The translations under genes and the position numbers were made by a program. From Candidatus Villigracilis adiacens (GTDB lineage: Bacteria; Chloroflexota; Anaerolineae; Anaerolineales; Villigracilaceae): a stretch of 64,000 nt of DNA. Each line of letters opens with the position of its first letter. Position 1 is the stretch's first letter. This document shows positions 49,303 to 57,461 of this stretch, piece by piece. The notes under the pieces are model-generated. The model worked only from the letters and a program-made list of their open reading frames with translations, made no database searches and had not been told where the DNA came from. Where the stretch lies: NCBI GenBank assembly GCA_016703605.1, contig JADJBU010000022.1, positions 310,001-374,000 of the forward strand, given 5' to 3'.

Positions 49303-49358
49303 CGATTAACGATTGTCAGAAACGCGCAAAAACCCGGCGAATAGTCTGCGCTCTCTGG

Positions 49359-50255
49359 CTATCTTGAAGGCAGGATGGAAGCGGGCGGGGTTCCGCGCCA
49401 CATCTCGATGCGGCGGAAGGATTCGACGTATCCCATCTTGTAAAACGCGGGCAGGTGCGGGTCGTTCACCTGGATGTTTTCGATGTGCGTATCGAGGCGC
49501 GGATATTGGTGATGCAAATGCGAAAGGAAGGCATACGCCACCTGCGCCGGGTCGCCCTCTTCGGTCTTGTAAATGAAATGCGTGAGCGTAAATTTCTCGC
49601 GTTGATAGGCGATCCAGCCGCGGCTGCCGTCGGGCAGGGTGAGGTACAACCCGAAAATATCCGCGCCATGACTCAACGACTCGGATTGGTTGGTCCACGG
49701 CTGGGTGCCGCGGTTATAACCAACAAGGTCGAGCGCCTCATAGCGTTCGAGACGGCGGGCATCGGCAATGACGGGTTCGTATGCTTGAGGCGACGGCGGA
49801 CGTCGCAGGATCAACAATTCCCCCACTTCGTAAAACCCGAGTTTCAAAAACAACTGATGTGCCGGGGTGTTGTTTTTGATGACCTCCAGCATGTTGAATT
49901 CGATTCCCATTCGAGCGGATTGCTCCAACAGACCCCGCATCAACGCCCCGCCGACGCCTGATCGCCGCGTGGACGGTATGACTCCCAGCCGGGTGATCCA
50001 CGTTCGGTTCGCGCGGACGCCAAGCATGACAACCCCACGCATCGTCTCCCCTTCCATTGCCACGAGCGAATGCTCCAGGTCCACATCATACATCTTGATG
50101 TATTCCGCCAGGCGCGCGGTATTCATCGGCATGGGGATCATATAATCCACCCGCGTTTGGTTGTAGATCGCCGTCAACTCGTCGAGGGTGAAATCGCCGG
50201 CGGAAATGAGGCGGATGTCTGTATTCGGTTCAATATGCGCGGGTATGGAGGTCAT
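49359..50255 (-). CDS. GNAT-family N-acetyltransferase (possibly double domain)
   Basis: A 298-residue protein. The first GNAT domain has the acetyl-CoA loop RRSGVGGALMRGLLEQ (about 97-112) and later NTPAHQLFLKLGFYEVGE. The second half, ending in NDPHLPAFYKMGYVESFRR, looks like a second, weaker GNAT fold, as in mycothiol-synthase-like enzymes. The substrate is unknown. Its start overlaps the receiver protein stop by 4 bases. Confidence 0.85.
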   Translation of the reverse strand: MTSIPAHIEPNTDIRLISAGDFTLDELTAIYNQTRVDYMIPMPMNTARLAEYIKMYDVDLEHSLVAMEGETMRGVVMLGVRANRTWITRLGVIPSTRRSGVGGALMRGLLEQSARMGIEFNMLEVIKNNTPAHQLFLKLGFYEVGELLILRRPPSPQAYEPVIADARRLERYEALDLVGYNRGTQPWTNQSESLSHGADIFGLYLTLPDGSRGWIAYQREKFTLTHFIYKTEEGDPAQVAYAFLSHLHHQYPRLDTHIENIQVNDPHLPAFYKMGYVESFRRIEMWRGTPPASILPSR

Positions 50256-50620
50256 TTTGCGAGGAAAGAATCAATTTGAGCAAGGAATTCCTTCACCTTG
50301 ACGATCGGCTTTGCCACAAAGCCGTTGCAACCGTAACTTTCCGCCATTTGTCTGGCGGTTTCCAATGGCCAGGCGGTGAAGGCAATGATCGGAAGCGTCT
50401 TGAAAGACGGATCGGCGCGCAGCCAGCCAGCCAGGGTCAAACCGTCGTGGTCGGGCAGACCAAGATCGAGCAGGATCAGGTCCGGGCGGCGCTGGAACGC
50501 AAGTTCAAATCCGCTTTCGGCGGTCTCGGCGTGGATGATTTCATATCCGTGGGAACTCAAAATCCTGCGGGCAAGTTCAAAGTTATCGAATACATCTTCG
50601 ACGATGAGAATCCTGGTCAT
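50252..50620 (-). CDS. Single-domain response regulator (receiver only)
   Basis: A 122-residue CheY-like receiver. ILIVEDVFDN gives the acidic pocket, LILLDLGLPDHDG the phosphoacceptor aspartate (about 52), and FVAKPIVKVKEF the lysine. There is no output domain, so it must act through a partner, perhaps a histidine kinase phosphorelay or DivK-like target. The start at 50620 has AAGGATAACCTC upstream; the longer frame from 50692 lacks a site. It overlaps the GNAT gene by 4 bases. Confidence 0.9.
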   Translation of the reverse strand: MTRILIVEDVFDNFELARRILSSHGYEIIHAETAESGFELAFQRRPDLILLDLGLPDHDGLTLAGWLRADPSFKTLPIIAFTAWPLETARQMAESYGCNGFVAKPIVKVKEFLAQIDSFLAK

Positions 50621-50669
50621 GAGGTTATCCTTTTTGAATATTACCACCCCTGTACGGTAACTTCGTTGC

Positions 50670-50697
50670 AATAAAATAACCCCTGTCAACACAGGGG
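50670..50697 (-). terminator. Terminator of the suf operon
   Basis: On the minus strand: CCCCTGT-GTTG-ACAGGGG, followed by TTATTTTATT. It lies 10 bases after the Rieske gene stop and separates the operon from the receiver gene. Confidence 0.85.
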
Positions 50698-50706
50698 CTA
50701 TCGGGA

Positions 50707-51054
50707 TTACGACTTCGGCATACCCACAAATATCGTCCCATCATGCACCTGCACCGGGTAGGCAGGGATGTCCACCACGGCGGGCATCTGCATCACCTGC
50801 CCGGTACGGACATCGAACTCCGCGCCGTGACGCGGACAGACGATGTTGAAGCCTTCGAGCATCCCATCCCCCAGCGGACCGTCGTCGTGCGTGCAGACAT
50901 CCCCAATGGCAAAGAATTGCCCGGCAATGTTGAAGATGACGATGGGCTTGTCGCCCAACTCCACAAACAAGCGCTCACCGTTTGGCAGTTCAGACGCGGG
51001 GGCAATCTCTATAAAGTCGGCTTTTGATTCGTCGAAGGTTGTGTAATTGAACAT
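50707..51054 (-). CDS. Rieske-type [2Fe-2S] ferredoxin
   Basis: A 115-residue soluble Rieske protein. The cluster ligands are CTHDDG (C-x-H) and CPRHGAEF (C-x2-H). This is the small ferredoxin type found with non-haem iron oxygenases and, often, as the last gene of SUF operons. It probably moves electrons during cluster assembly or is a resident client. The start at 51054 is favoured by the family N-terminus; a start 7 codons earlier is possible. Confidence 0.9.
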   Translation of the reverse strand: MFNYTTFDESKADFIEIAPASELPNGERLFVELGDKPIVIFNIAGQFFAIGDVCTHDDGPLGDGMLEGFNIVCPRHGAEFDVRTGQVMQMPAVVDIPAYPVQVHDGTIFVGMPKS

Positions 51055-51132
51055 GGGGCGGGTATACAGGTACACATGTAAACAGGTTGATGTACGTGCG
51101 TACTTGTCTCCTTGTCTACGTTGTTTACTTCT

Positions 51133-51528
51133 TCATTCCACCAGCGAGTCGCTCGCTTCACCCAGACCGTACACGCCCGCCTTCAACACCTTGAGCGAAA
51201 GCAGCGCGCACTTCAAGCGGACGGGACCCAGATCAATGCCGAGCAGGTCGAGAATGTCCTGCTTGTTGAGCTTCTTCACATCCTCCAGCGGCTTGCCGAT
51301 GATGGATTCCATCAACAGGTCGGCGGAGGCTTGCGAGATGGCGCAGCCGTGACCGGAGAACATTGCCTCGGTGACGATGCCATTGCCGTCCACCCGCAGG
51401 TCAATCTGGATGTGGTCGCCGCATAACGGATTATTGTCTGCAAATGAAATATCGTGCGGGTCGAGTTTCCCGCGATAAGACGGATTCTTATAATGCTCGA
51501 TGATGACTTCGCGATAGAGATCGTCCAT
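51133..51528 (-). CDS. sufU: Sulfur-relay scaffold SufU
   Basis: A 131-residue SufU/NifU-like protein. It has the three conserved cysteines (NNPLCGDH, GHGCAISQA and VRLKCALL) that bind zinc and accept sulfur from SufS. YREVIIEHYKNPSYRG is the typical N-terminus. In Bacillus-type systems it activates SufS and hands sulfur to SufBCD. It follows sufS and precedes the Rieske gene. Confidence 0.93.
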   Translation of the reverse strand: MDDLYREVIIEHYKNPSYRGKLDPHDISFADNNPLCGDHIQIDLRVDGNGIVTEAMFSGHGCAISQASADLLMESIIGKPLEDVKKLNKQDILDLLGIDLGPVRLKCALLSLKVLKAGVYGLGEASDSLVE

Positions 51529-51617
51529 GGTAGTCTTATAGTTCGATAGTCGAGTAGTCGCCTGGTCAAGTGGTCACAGACTACCCGACCACAAGACAAT
51601 CAGACTACCTGACTAAT
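51529..51617. repeat. Irregular repeat tract between sufS and sufU
   Basis: Short words GTTCGATAGTCGAGTAGTC, GACTACC and CTACCTGACTA recur in both orientations with 7-9 base spacing. Similar tracts stand at other suf junctions. I see no gene in it. Confidence 0.6.
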
Positions 51618-52844
51618 TCATCCGAACATTTCCTTCACTTTATACAAACCCTGCACCAGCAAATCCACTTCCTCTTTTGTCGAATACAAATAGAACGAAG
51701 CGCGGCTGGTGGCGGGGATGCCGAATTTCTCATGCAGCGGCTGGGCGCAATGATGACCCGCGCGGACGGCGATGCCGTCCTGGTCCAAAATCTGCGCCAC
51801 GTCATGCGGATGGACGCCCTCGAGTGTGAACGCCGCCACGCCGCCCTTCTTCTCCGCAGGCGGACCGAACAACTTCACCCCGGGAACTTCCTCCAGCCGT
51901 TCAAGCGCATATTCGGTGATCTCATGTTCGTGAGCGGCAATATCGTCCATGCCGATTTGAGTCAAATAATCCACCGCCGCGCCGAAACCGACCGCCTCCG
52001 CGATGGCGGGAGTCCCAGCCTCGAATTTATGCGGAAGCGTGTTCGGACGGAAGGATCGCAGTTTCACTTCCTTGATCATGTCGCCGCCGCCGAGGAAGGG
52101 CGGCATGGCTTCGAGCAGGGAAGTCTTTCCATATAAAACGCCGATGCCGGTCGGACCGCACATCTTGTGCGCGGAAAAGGCGTAAAAATCCGCGTCGAGA
52201 GCCTGCACATCCACAGTCAGATGTGGAACCGACTGCGCCCCATCCACGAGAGTCAGCGCACCCGCCGCATGAGCCAGCTTGATGATCTCACCCGCCGGGT
52301 TGATCGTCCCCAACACGTTCGACATGTGCGTAAACGAGACCAGTTTCGGGGTCCGGTTGAGAAGCGCTTTGAACGCCTCCAGATCGAGCAAACCGTCCTC
52401 CGTCACAGGGATGAATTCCAGTTCGATGCCGCGCTCCGCCTGAAGCATGTGCCACGGGACAAGATTGCTGTGATGCTCCATCTCGGTCAGAATGACGAGA
52501 TCGCCCGCCTTCAAATTCGCGCGCGCCCAGGAATAGGCGACGAGGTTAATGGATTCTGTCGTGTTGCGGGTATAGATGATCTCGCGGGAGGAAGACGCGT
52601 TGATAAATTTCGCAATCCGTTCGCGCGCGCCTTCATACAAAGACGTGGCTTCCTCCGCCAATGTATGCACCCCGCGATGGATGTTCGCATTCGAACGGCG
52701 GTAATAATCGTTCATCGCCTCGATCACCTGAACCGGCTTCTGCGAGGTCGCCGTCGAATCGAGATAGATCACGCGCCTGCCGTTCGCAGTCTCGCGCTCC
52801 AAAATCGGAAAGTCGTTGCGGATTTTTTCTATATTAAGTGTCAT
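51618..52844 (-). CDS. sufS: Cysteine desulfurase SufS
   Basis: A 408-residue group II cysteine desulfurase. The PLP lysine lies in FYAFSAHKMCGPTG and the persulfide cysteine in AGHHCAQPLH. It removes sulfur from cysteine for the SufBCD scaffold, with SufU as acceptor. The start at 52844 (MTLNIEKIRNDFPIL) is the usual family start. A long octad repeat separates it from the upstream orf177. Confidence 0.95.
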   Translation of the reverse strand: MTLNIEKIRNDFPILERETANGRRVIYLDSTATSQKPVQVIEAMNDYYRRSNANIHRGVHTLAEEATSLYEGARERIAKFINASSSREIIYTRNTTESINLVAYSWARANLKAGDLVILTEMEHHSNLVPWHMLQAERGIELEFIPVTEDGLLDLEAFKALLNRTPKLVSFTHMSNVLGTINPAGEIIKLAHAAGALTLVDGAQSVPHLTVDVQALDADFYAFSAHKMCGPTGIGVLYGKTSLLEAMPPFLGGGDMIKEVKLRSFRPNTLPHKFEAGTPAIAEAVGFGAAVDYLTQIGMDDIAAHEHEITEYALERLEEVPGVKLFGPPAEKKGGVAAFTLEGVHPHDVAQILDQDGIAVRAGHHCAQPLHEKFGIPATSRASFYLYSTKEEVDLLVQGLYKVKEMFG

Positions 52845-52861
52845 GGGGAAATATGCAGGCA

Positions 52862-52962
52862 AACCTGTCTACCTGTCTACTTATCTACTTATCTACTTAT
52901 CTACTTGTCTACCTGTCTACTTGTCTACTTATCTACTTATCTACTTATCTACCTGTCTACCA
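52862..52962. repeat. 8-nt periodic repeat (TATCTACT/TGTCTACC)
   Basis: About twelve tandem units of 8 bases, alternating TATCTACT, TGTCTACT and TGTCTACC, between orf177 and sufS. It is not a CRISPR array: there are no unique spacers. Confidence 0.9.
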
Positions 52963-52964
52963 AC

Positions 52965-53498
52965 CTAATAATCCGGAATAATATCCTTCTTAAACACCGG
53001 CTTCTTGCCGCCAGTCGTCACCGGGCGGATATGCTCCGAGTTCAACGGATACCAAAGGATGCGGTCGGGAACCATCCAGCCGTCTGTGAGAAAAACATTC
53101 GAGCGGAACTGCACCGCCACCATCTTGTTATCCACCTGCACCACAATGCCCTTGATCCAGCCGCGCACGCGCTCGCGTCCCTTTTCGTGATCGCAGAACA
53201 CCTCCACGGTATCGCCCACTTCAAAGGCGTATTCATGGCGCGGCGCTTTCATGAACGTGAACAGGTTCGAATTCGACGCGCCGCCGGAGCGCTTCAAAAC
53301 CGATTTGGCAGGCTGGCGAATCTGATTCGCAAGATTCACCGTGCGAGTCACTTCCACCGGCTTCTCGGCAGCCACGCGCGATTTTCCCGCCGCCCCGGTC
53401 TTTTTGATTGCAGCCTTCGCAACAGACTTCCGCGCCCCGCCCACCGGTTTAACCTTCGCCTTTACATTCGATTTGGATTTGGATGACTTGACTGGCAT
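52965..53498 (-). CDS. SUF-linked protein of unknown function (orf177)
   Basis: A 177-residue protein that I do not recognise. Residues 1-50 are rich in Lys, Ala and Ser, like a histone-type tail. Residues 85-165 (YAFEVGDTVEVFCDHEKGRERVRGWIKGIVVQVDNKMVAVQFRS, in parts) look like an SH3-like or Tudor-type barrel. There is no membrane segment or cysteine cluster (one Cys). It is inside the suf operon between sufD and sufS on the same strand. It may bind nucleic acid or a protein; its presence in the operon may be accidental. It reads as a real gene by composition and length. Confidence 0.75.
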   Translation of the reverse strand: MPVKSSKSKSNVKAKVKPVGGARKSVAKAAIKKTGAAGKSRVAAEKPVEVTRTVNLANQIRQPAKSVLKRSGGASNSNLFTFMKAPRHEYAFEVGDTVEVFCDHEKGRERVRGWIKGIVVQVDNKMVAVQFRSNVFLTDGWMVPDRILWYPLNSEHIRPVTTGGKKPVFKKDIIPDY

Positions 53499-53603
53499 GA
53501 TTCACTTCCTCGCGCACAAATTTGAGACGCCCTCCGCCTCATTCTTAAGGGACGCCTGATTCAGCGCTTCAAGCATTTCCCTACTCTGATACAGTACTTA
53601 CGA

Positions 53604-53642
53604 AGACCTGATAGTCACGCTGATGGTGTGACTGTCAGGTCT
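53604..53642 (-). repeat. 15-bp stem hairpin after sufD
   Basis: Arms AGACCTGATAGTCAC and GTGACTGTCAGGTCT pair with one G-U; 9-nt loop. It begins 7 bases after the sufD stop. No T-run follows, so mRNA processing or stability is more likely than termination. Confidence 0.75.
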
Positions 53643-53648
53643 AATACA

Positions 53649-54986
53649 TTACGCCGTCAACTTGATCTGGATCGCCTGCTGAAAACGCTCGCGCACACCC
53701 TCAAACGGAATCCGTTGCATGATGGGGTCAAAGAAACCTTCCACCACCAATTGCTCGGCTTCCTTTTGGGGAATTCCACGCGATTTGAGATAAAACAGGG
53801 GTTCCTGCTCTAGTTTACCAACGGTTGCGCCATGTGTACAGCGCACATCGTCGGCGAGAATCTCAAGACCGGGAATTGAGTCCGCCCGCGCCTGATCATC
53901 GAGGACGAGGTTGCGGTTGGCTTGGTAGCCATCGGTCTTCTGCGCGCCCGGGGCAACGTAGATCATTCCCTGCCAGACAGAGCGGCTCTTTCCTTTTAAA
54001 GCGCCTTTGAACAACAGGTCGCTGGTGCAGTGCGGGGCGAGATGATTCTGCTGGGTATCATGGTCAAGGTGCTGGGTGCCATCGGTAAAGTAGAAACCAG
54101 ACATGCGTCCCTGAGCGCCTTCGCCAGCCAGGTCCAGATCTGAGAAATTCTTGGTCAGGCGCGAGCCCACGGCGCCGAAGATCCAGTCGAGGTTGCCGCC
54201 GCGTTCCACACGAGCGCGTTCGTGTGAGAAGTTCCACACATGGCGCCCCCAGGATTGCAATTCGACGAATCGCAGATTGGCATCTTTGCCAACATAAATC
54301 TCGACAATACCCGCATGCATGGCATGGCCGGTTTCGTCCGGCGACGCCGCTTCATGGACGTAGGTCACAGACGCGCCATCTTCCACGTAGATAATGAGGT
54401 GTGAGAAATGCGCAAGGTCGGAGCCGGGTCCCCACAACACCGAATGAAGCGGATATTCGACTTGTACGCCTTTGGGAACGTAAAGCAAAACGCCATTTTC
54501 AGAAAGCGCCGAAGCCAGCGCGGCGAACTTGCCATCTTCCGGCTTGACCACCTGACCGATCAACTTCTTGAGCAGGTCGGCATGATTCTTTTCCGCGGTG
54601 CGGAAGTCGGTGAAGACGACGCCTTTTTTGGCAAGCGATTCGTCCAAGTCCACTTTAGAGCCGCCGGGGAGCAGGGTGATCTGTCCGCCGTGTTGTTCAC
54701 CGGTTAATGGTTTGAGCAATTCGTCAGGGATGACGGGTAGGTCTTCAAACGCGCCAGCCTTGGGGAGTTTGAAATCAGAAGCGGGCAACAAACGCAGATC
54801 GGTGCGGCGCCAGGCTTCATCCGTGGTAACGGGGAGGGAAAGCTTCTGGAAGGAGTTCCAGGCTCCGGCGCGGAATGAGGCGAGTCCGTTCGCGGATGAG
54901 ACATCTGCCTGCGTAAAGTTAAATTCCTTCGCGGCAGTGTCGGCGCGTCGTCCTCGTGATACGGTTACTTTTGGTTTCTCTTGCAT
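53649..54986 (-). CDS. sufD: Fe-S cluster assembly protein SufD
   Basis: A 445-residue SufD. The C-terminal part carries the beta-helix core, with THGATVGKLEQEPLFYLKSRGI and EAEQLVVEGFFDPI at the end, typical of SufB/SufD. SufD forms the SufBC2D complex and helps iron entry. It lies 32 bases after sufB, with a palindrome between. Length is normal. Confidence 0.94.
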   Translation of the reverse strand: MQEKPKVTVSRGRRADTAAKEFNFTQADVSSANGLASFRAGAWNSFQKLSLPVTTDEAWRRTDLRLLPASDFKLPKAGAFEDLPVIPDELLKPLTGEQHGGQITLLPGGSKVDLDESLAKKGVVFTDFRTAEKNHADLLKKLIGQVVKPEDGKFAALASALSENGVLLYVPKGVQVEYPLHSVLWGPGSDLAHFSHLIIYVEDGASVTYVHEAASPDETGHAMHAGIVEIYVGKDANLRFVELQSWGRHVWNFSHERARVERGGNLDWIFGAVGSRLTKNFSDLDLAGEGAQGRMSGFYFTDGTQHLDHDTQQNHLAPHCTSDLLFKGALKGKSRSVWQGMIYVAPGAQKTDGYQANRNLVLDDQARADSIPGLEILADDVRCTHGATVGKLEQEPLFYLKSRGIPQKEAEQLVVEGFFDPIMQRIPFEGVRERFQQAIQIKLTA

Positions 54987-54996
54987 GTGTAATCCT

Positions 54997-55022
54997 GTAG
55001 GACAAACTTAAGTTTGTCTTAC
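54997..55022. repeat. 26-bp palindrome at the sufB stop codon
   Basis: Core GACAAACTTAAGTTTGTC (55001-55018) is a perfect palindrome; GTAG and TTAC extend it with one mismatch. The half-site TAG(A/G)ACAA is shared with the palindrome at 16891-16920, and both abut a stop codon. Confidence 0.8.
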
Positions 55023-56428
55023 CCGATAGAGCCTTCCATTTGAAGCTGGATGAGGCGGTTCATTTCCACCGCGTATTCCATTGGGAGTTCTTTGACAAGC
55101 GGTTCGATGAAGCCAGAAACGACCATGGTGGTGGCTTCTTCTTCGGAGAGACCGCGAGACATGAGATAGAAGAGTTGTTCCTCGCCCACTTTGCTGACCG
55201 AGGCTTCGTGACCGATGGTCACATCGTCTTCGTCAATCTCAATGTAGGGATAGGTGTCGGAGCGGGATTGCGGATCGAGCAGAAGCGCATCACAAACGAC
55301 GTTGGACCTGGAGCCTTTCGCACCTTTATAAACCTTGAGCAGACCACGATAGGAAGCGCGACCACCGCTCTTGGAGATGGACTTGGATGTGATTTTGCTG
55401 GTGGTGTTCGGCGCGAAGTGAACCATCTTGGAACCGGCATCCTGAATCTGACCGGCGTTGGCAAACGCCATCGAAAGCATTTCGCCGTGCGCGCCGGGTT
55501 CCATCAAGTAGCAGGAGGGGTACTTCATCGTAACCTTCGAGCCAATGTTGGCGTCCACCCATTCATGCGTGCCGTTCTCGAAGACCTTGGCGCGCTGGGT
55601 GACAAGGTTGTACACGTTGGTGGACCAGTTTTGAATGGTCGAGTAACGCGAACGCGCGCCCTTCTTGACGATGATCTCGATCACGCCAGAGTGAAACGAG
55701 TCGGTGGTGTATTGAGGAGCGGTGCAGCCCTCGACATAATGACATGACGCATCTTCGTCCAAGATAATGAGCGTGCGTTCGAATTGTCCAACATTGGCGG
55801 TGTTCAAACGGAAGTAGGCTTGCAAGGGCAAATCCACTTTAACGCCCTTGGGCACGTACACGAATGAGCCGCCCGACCACACAGCAGAGTTGAGCGCGGC
55901 GAACTTGTTATCTTCGATAGGAACCACGGTGCCGAAATATTCGCGGAAGAGATCAGGGTGTTGGCGCAAGCCATCTTCGATGGAAAGGAAAATGACACCT
56001 TTTTCTTCGAGGTGTTTCTGAATGGAGTGATAGACCATTTCCGATTCATATTGCGCGCCCAAACCGGCAAGGAATTTCTGCTCGGCTTCGGGCACGCCCA
56101 GTTTATCGAAGGTGCGCTTGATGTCGTCTGGCACATCGTCCCAGGATTTTTCCTGTTTCTCGGTCGGTTTGACGTAATAGTAAATATTATCGAGGTCAAG
56201 CGATTGCAATTCCGGTCCCCAATTGGGCATGGGACGCTTTACAAAATGCTCGAGCGCCTTGAGGCGGAATTCGAGCATCCACTGCGGCTCACCCTTCATG
56301 CGGGAGATATTCTCGACCACTTCACGGCTCAAGCCTTTTTCAGATTTGAAGGTGTAGTTATCGTCGCGGTCGTGAAAACCATATTTGTAATCGCCGATTT
56401 CTTCTAAGATTTTTGTATCGTCAGACAT
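55019..56428 (-). CDS. sufB: Fe-S cluster assembly protein SufB
   Basis: A 469-residue SufB. ETRSRYST-like GARSRYSTIQNWSTNVYNLV and DEDASCHYVEGCTAPQYTTDSFHSGVIEIIV (in parts) are the conserved core; the cysteine in VEGCTAP and the C-terminal GHEASVSKVGEEQLFYLMSRGLSEEEA support the assembly site. SufB is the scaffold that holds the nascent cluster. Length and order (sufC-sufB-sufD) are canonical. CGGAGAAAAC precedes the ATG. Confidence 0.96.
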   Translation of the reverse strand: MSDDTKILEEIGDYKYGFHDRDDNYTFKSEKGLSREVVENISRMKGEPQWMLEFRLKALEHFVKRPMPNWGPELQSLDLDNIYYYVKPTEKQEKSWDDVPDDIKRTFDKLGVPEAEQKFLAGLGAQYESEMVYHSIQKHLEEKGVIFLSIEDGLRQHPDLFREYFGTVVPIEDNKFAALNSAVWSGGSFVYVPKGVKVDLPLQAYFRLNTANVGQFERTLIILDEDASCHYVEGCTAPQYTTDSFHSGVIEIIVKKGARSRYSTIQNWSTNVYNLVTQRAKVFENGTHEWVDANIGSKVTMKYPSCYLMEPGAHGEMLSMAFANAGQIQDAGSKMVHFAPNTTSKITSKSISKSGGRASYRGLLKVYKGAKGSRSNVVCDALLLDPQSRSDTYPYIEIDEDDVTIGHEASVSKVGEEQLFYLMSRGLSEEEATTMVVSGFIEPLVKELPMEYAVEMNRLIQLQMEGSIG

Positions 56429-56449
56429 GTTTTCTCCGATAATAGATGA

Positions 56450-56560
56450 TTAGAGAGTAGAGAGTAGAGAGTAGTTGGAAAACCTATAAACTATTCTCTA
56501 TTTATCTATTCTCTGTTTATCTATTCTCTATTTATCTATTCTCTATTTATCTATTCACTA
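56450..56560. repeat. Heptad/15-nt repeat tract between sufC and sufB
   Basis: AGAGTAG repeated four times, then CTATTCTCTATTTAT-type units repeated four times; the two halves are complementary in part. Confidence 0.85.
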
Positions 56561-57321
56561 GTCATCTCTTTTTCGCGCAGCCAATCGTAGCCTTGTTCTT
56601 CGAGGTGCAGGGCGAGGTCGGGTCCGCCGGATTCGACGATGCGCCCGCCCATCATCACATGCACGAACTGCGGTTTGATGTAATTCAACAGGCGTTGATA
56701 ATGTGTGATGACCAGCACCCCAAGCTCGGGACCGGAAAGAGCGTTGACGCCCTCCGAGACGATGCGCAGCGCATCAATATCCAGGCCGGAGTCGGTTTCA
56801 TCCAAAATGGCGAATCTTGGCTTGAGGGTTGCCATTTGCAAAATTTCGGCGCGTTTCTTTTCGCCGCCGGAAAAACCGTCATTCAGGTAGCGGCCCGCAA
56901 AGGCGTGATCCATCTTGAGCGCATCCATTTTTTCCTTTAATATCTTGCGGAATTCAGGGATGGGCATGCCCTTATCTTCGGGGTTGCCTGCGCGGCGGCG
57001 GGAGTTGATTGCCGAGCGCAGGAAGTTCGCCACAGTCACGCCGGGGATGGCGACCGGATATTGAAACGCAAGGAATATCCCTGCGCGGGAGCGTTCATCG
57101 GGTTCCATATCGAGGACGTTTTCGCCGTCCAAAAGCACTTCCCCGCCCGTGACGGTGTAATTGGGGTGCCCCATGAGGGTGTACGCCAGTGTGGACTTGC
57201 CCGTGCCGTTCGGTCCCATAATGGCGTGGACCTCGCCTTGTTTGATGGTGAGGGTCAACCCTTTGAGGATTTCCTTATCCTCGATGCTGACATGCAGATC
57301 CTTGATCTCTAACTGCGACAT
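56551..57321 (-). CDS. sufC: Fe-S assembly ATPase SufC
   Basis: A 256-residue ABC-type ATPase. Walker A GPNGTGKST (near residue 36), the signature GFSGGEKKRAEILQ, Walker B FAILDETDSGLDIDAL, and VITHYQRLL. SufC drives conformational change of SufBD. It is the first gene of the operon, 50 bases downstream of the predicted start of transcription. AGGAGTGAACAACGC precedes the ATG. Confidence 0.96.
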   Translation of the reverse strand: MSQLEIKDLHVSIEDKEILKGLTLTIKQGEVHAIMGPNGTGKSTLAYTLMGHPNYTVTGGEVLLDGENVLDMEPDERSRAGIFLAFQYPVAIPGVTVANFLRSAINSRRRAGNPEDKGMPIPEFRKILKEKMDALKMDHAFAGRYLNDGFSGGEKKRAEILQMATLKPRFAILDETDSGLDIDALRIVSEGVNALSGPELGVLVITHYQRLLNYIKPQFVHVMMGGRIVESGGPDLALHLEEQGYDWLREKEMTSE

Positions 57322-57377
57322 GCGTTGTTCACTCCTACTAATTAAGCCGTTGTTGGCGTTTTTATCAATCGGTCGGC

Positions 57378-57406
57378 ATTGTAGCAGGTTGCAAAGGATT
57401 TGTCAA
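57378..57406 (-). promoter_or_regulatory. suf operon promoter
   Basis: On the minus strand: -35 TTGACA (57401-57406), 17-bp spacer, -10 TACAAT (57378-57383). It should serve sufC through the Rieske gene, to the terminator at 50670-50697. I see no clear operator palindrome over it. Confidence 0.88.
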
Positions 57407-57461
57407 TATTTATGATATTTTTCTAGTATATTCAGGTTTCGCAGGAAGCCCCTTCACTCAG

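Noticed and set aside
52862..52962. Possible CRISPR array
   Set aside because: Units are 8 bases in tandem without unique spacers, and no cas gene is present.
52167..53486. 439-codon plus-strand frame
   Set aside because: It lies antisense to sufS and orf177 and reads the TATCTACT tract as Leu/Ser/Tyr repeats; no ribosome site or family.
57322..57420. SufR or Rrf2 operator in the suf promoter
   Set aside because: I looked for AGGGCAGT-N3-ACTGCCCT and other perfect palindromes and found none over the -35/-10.
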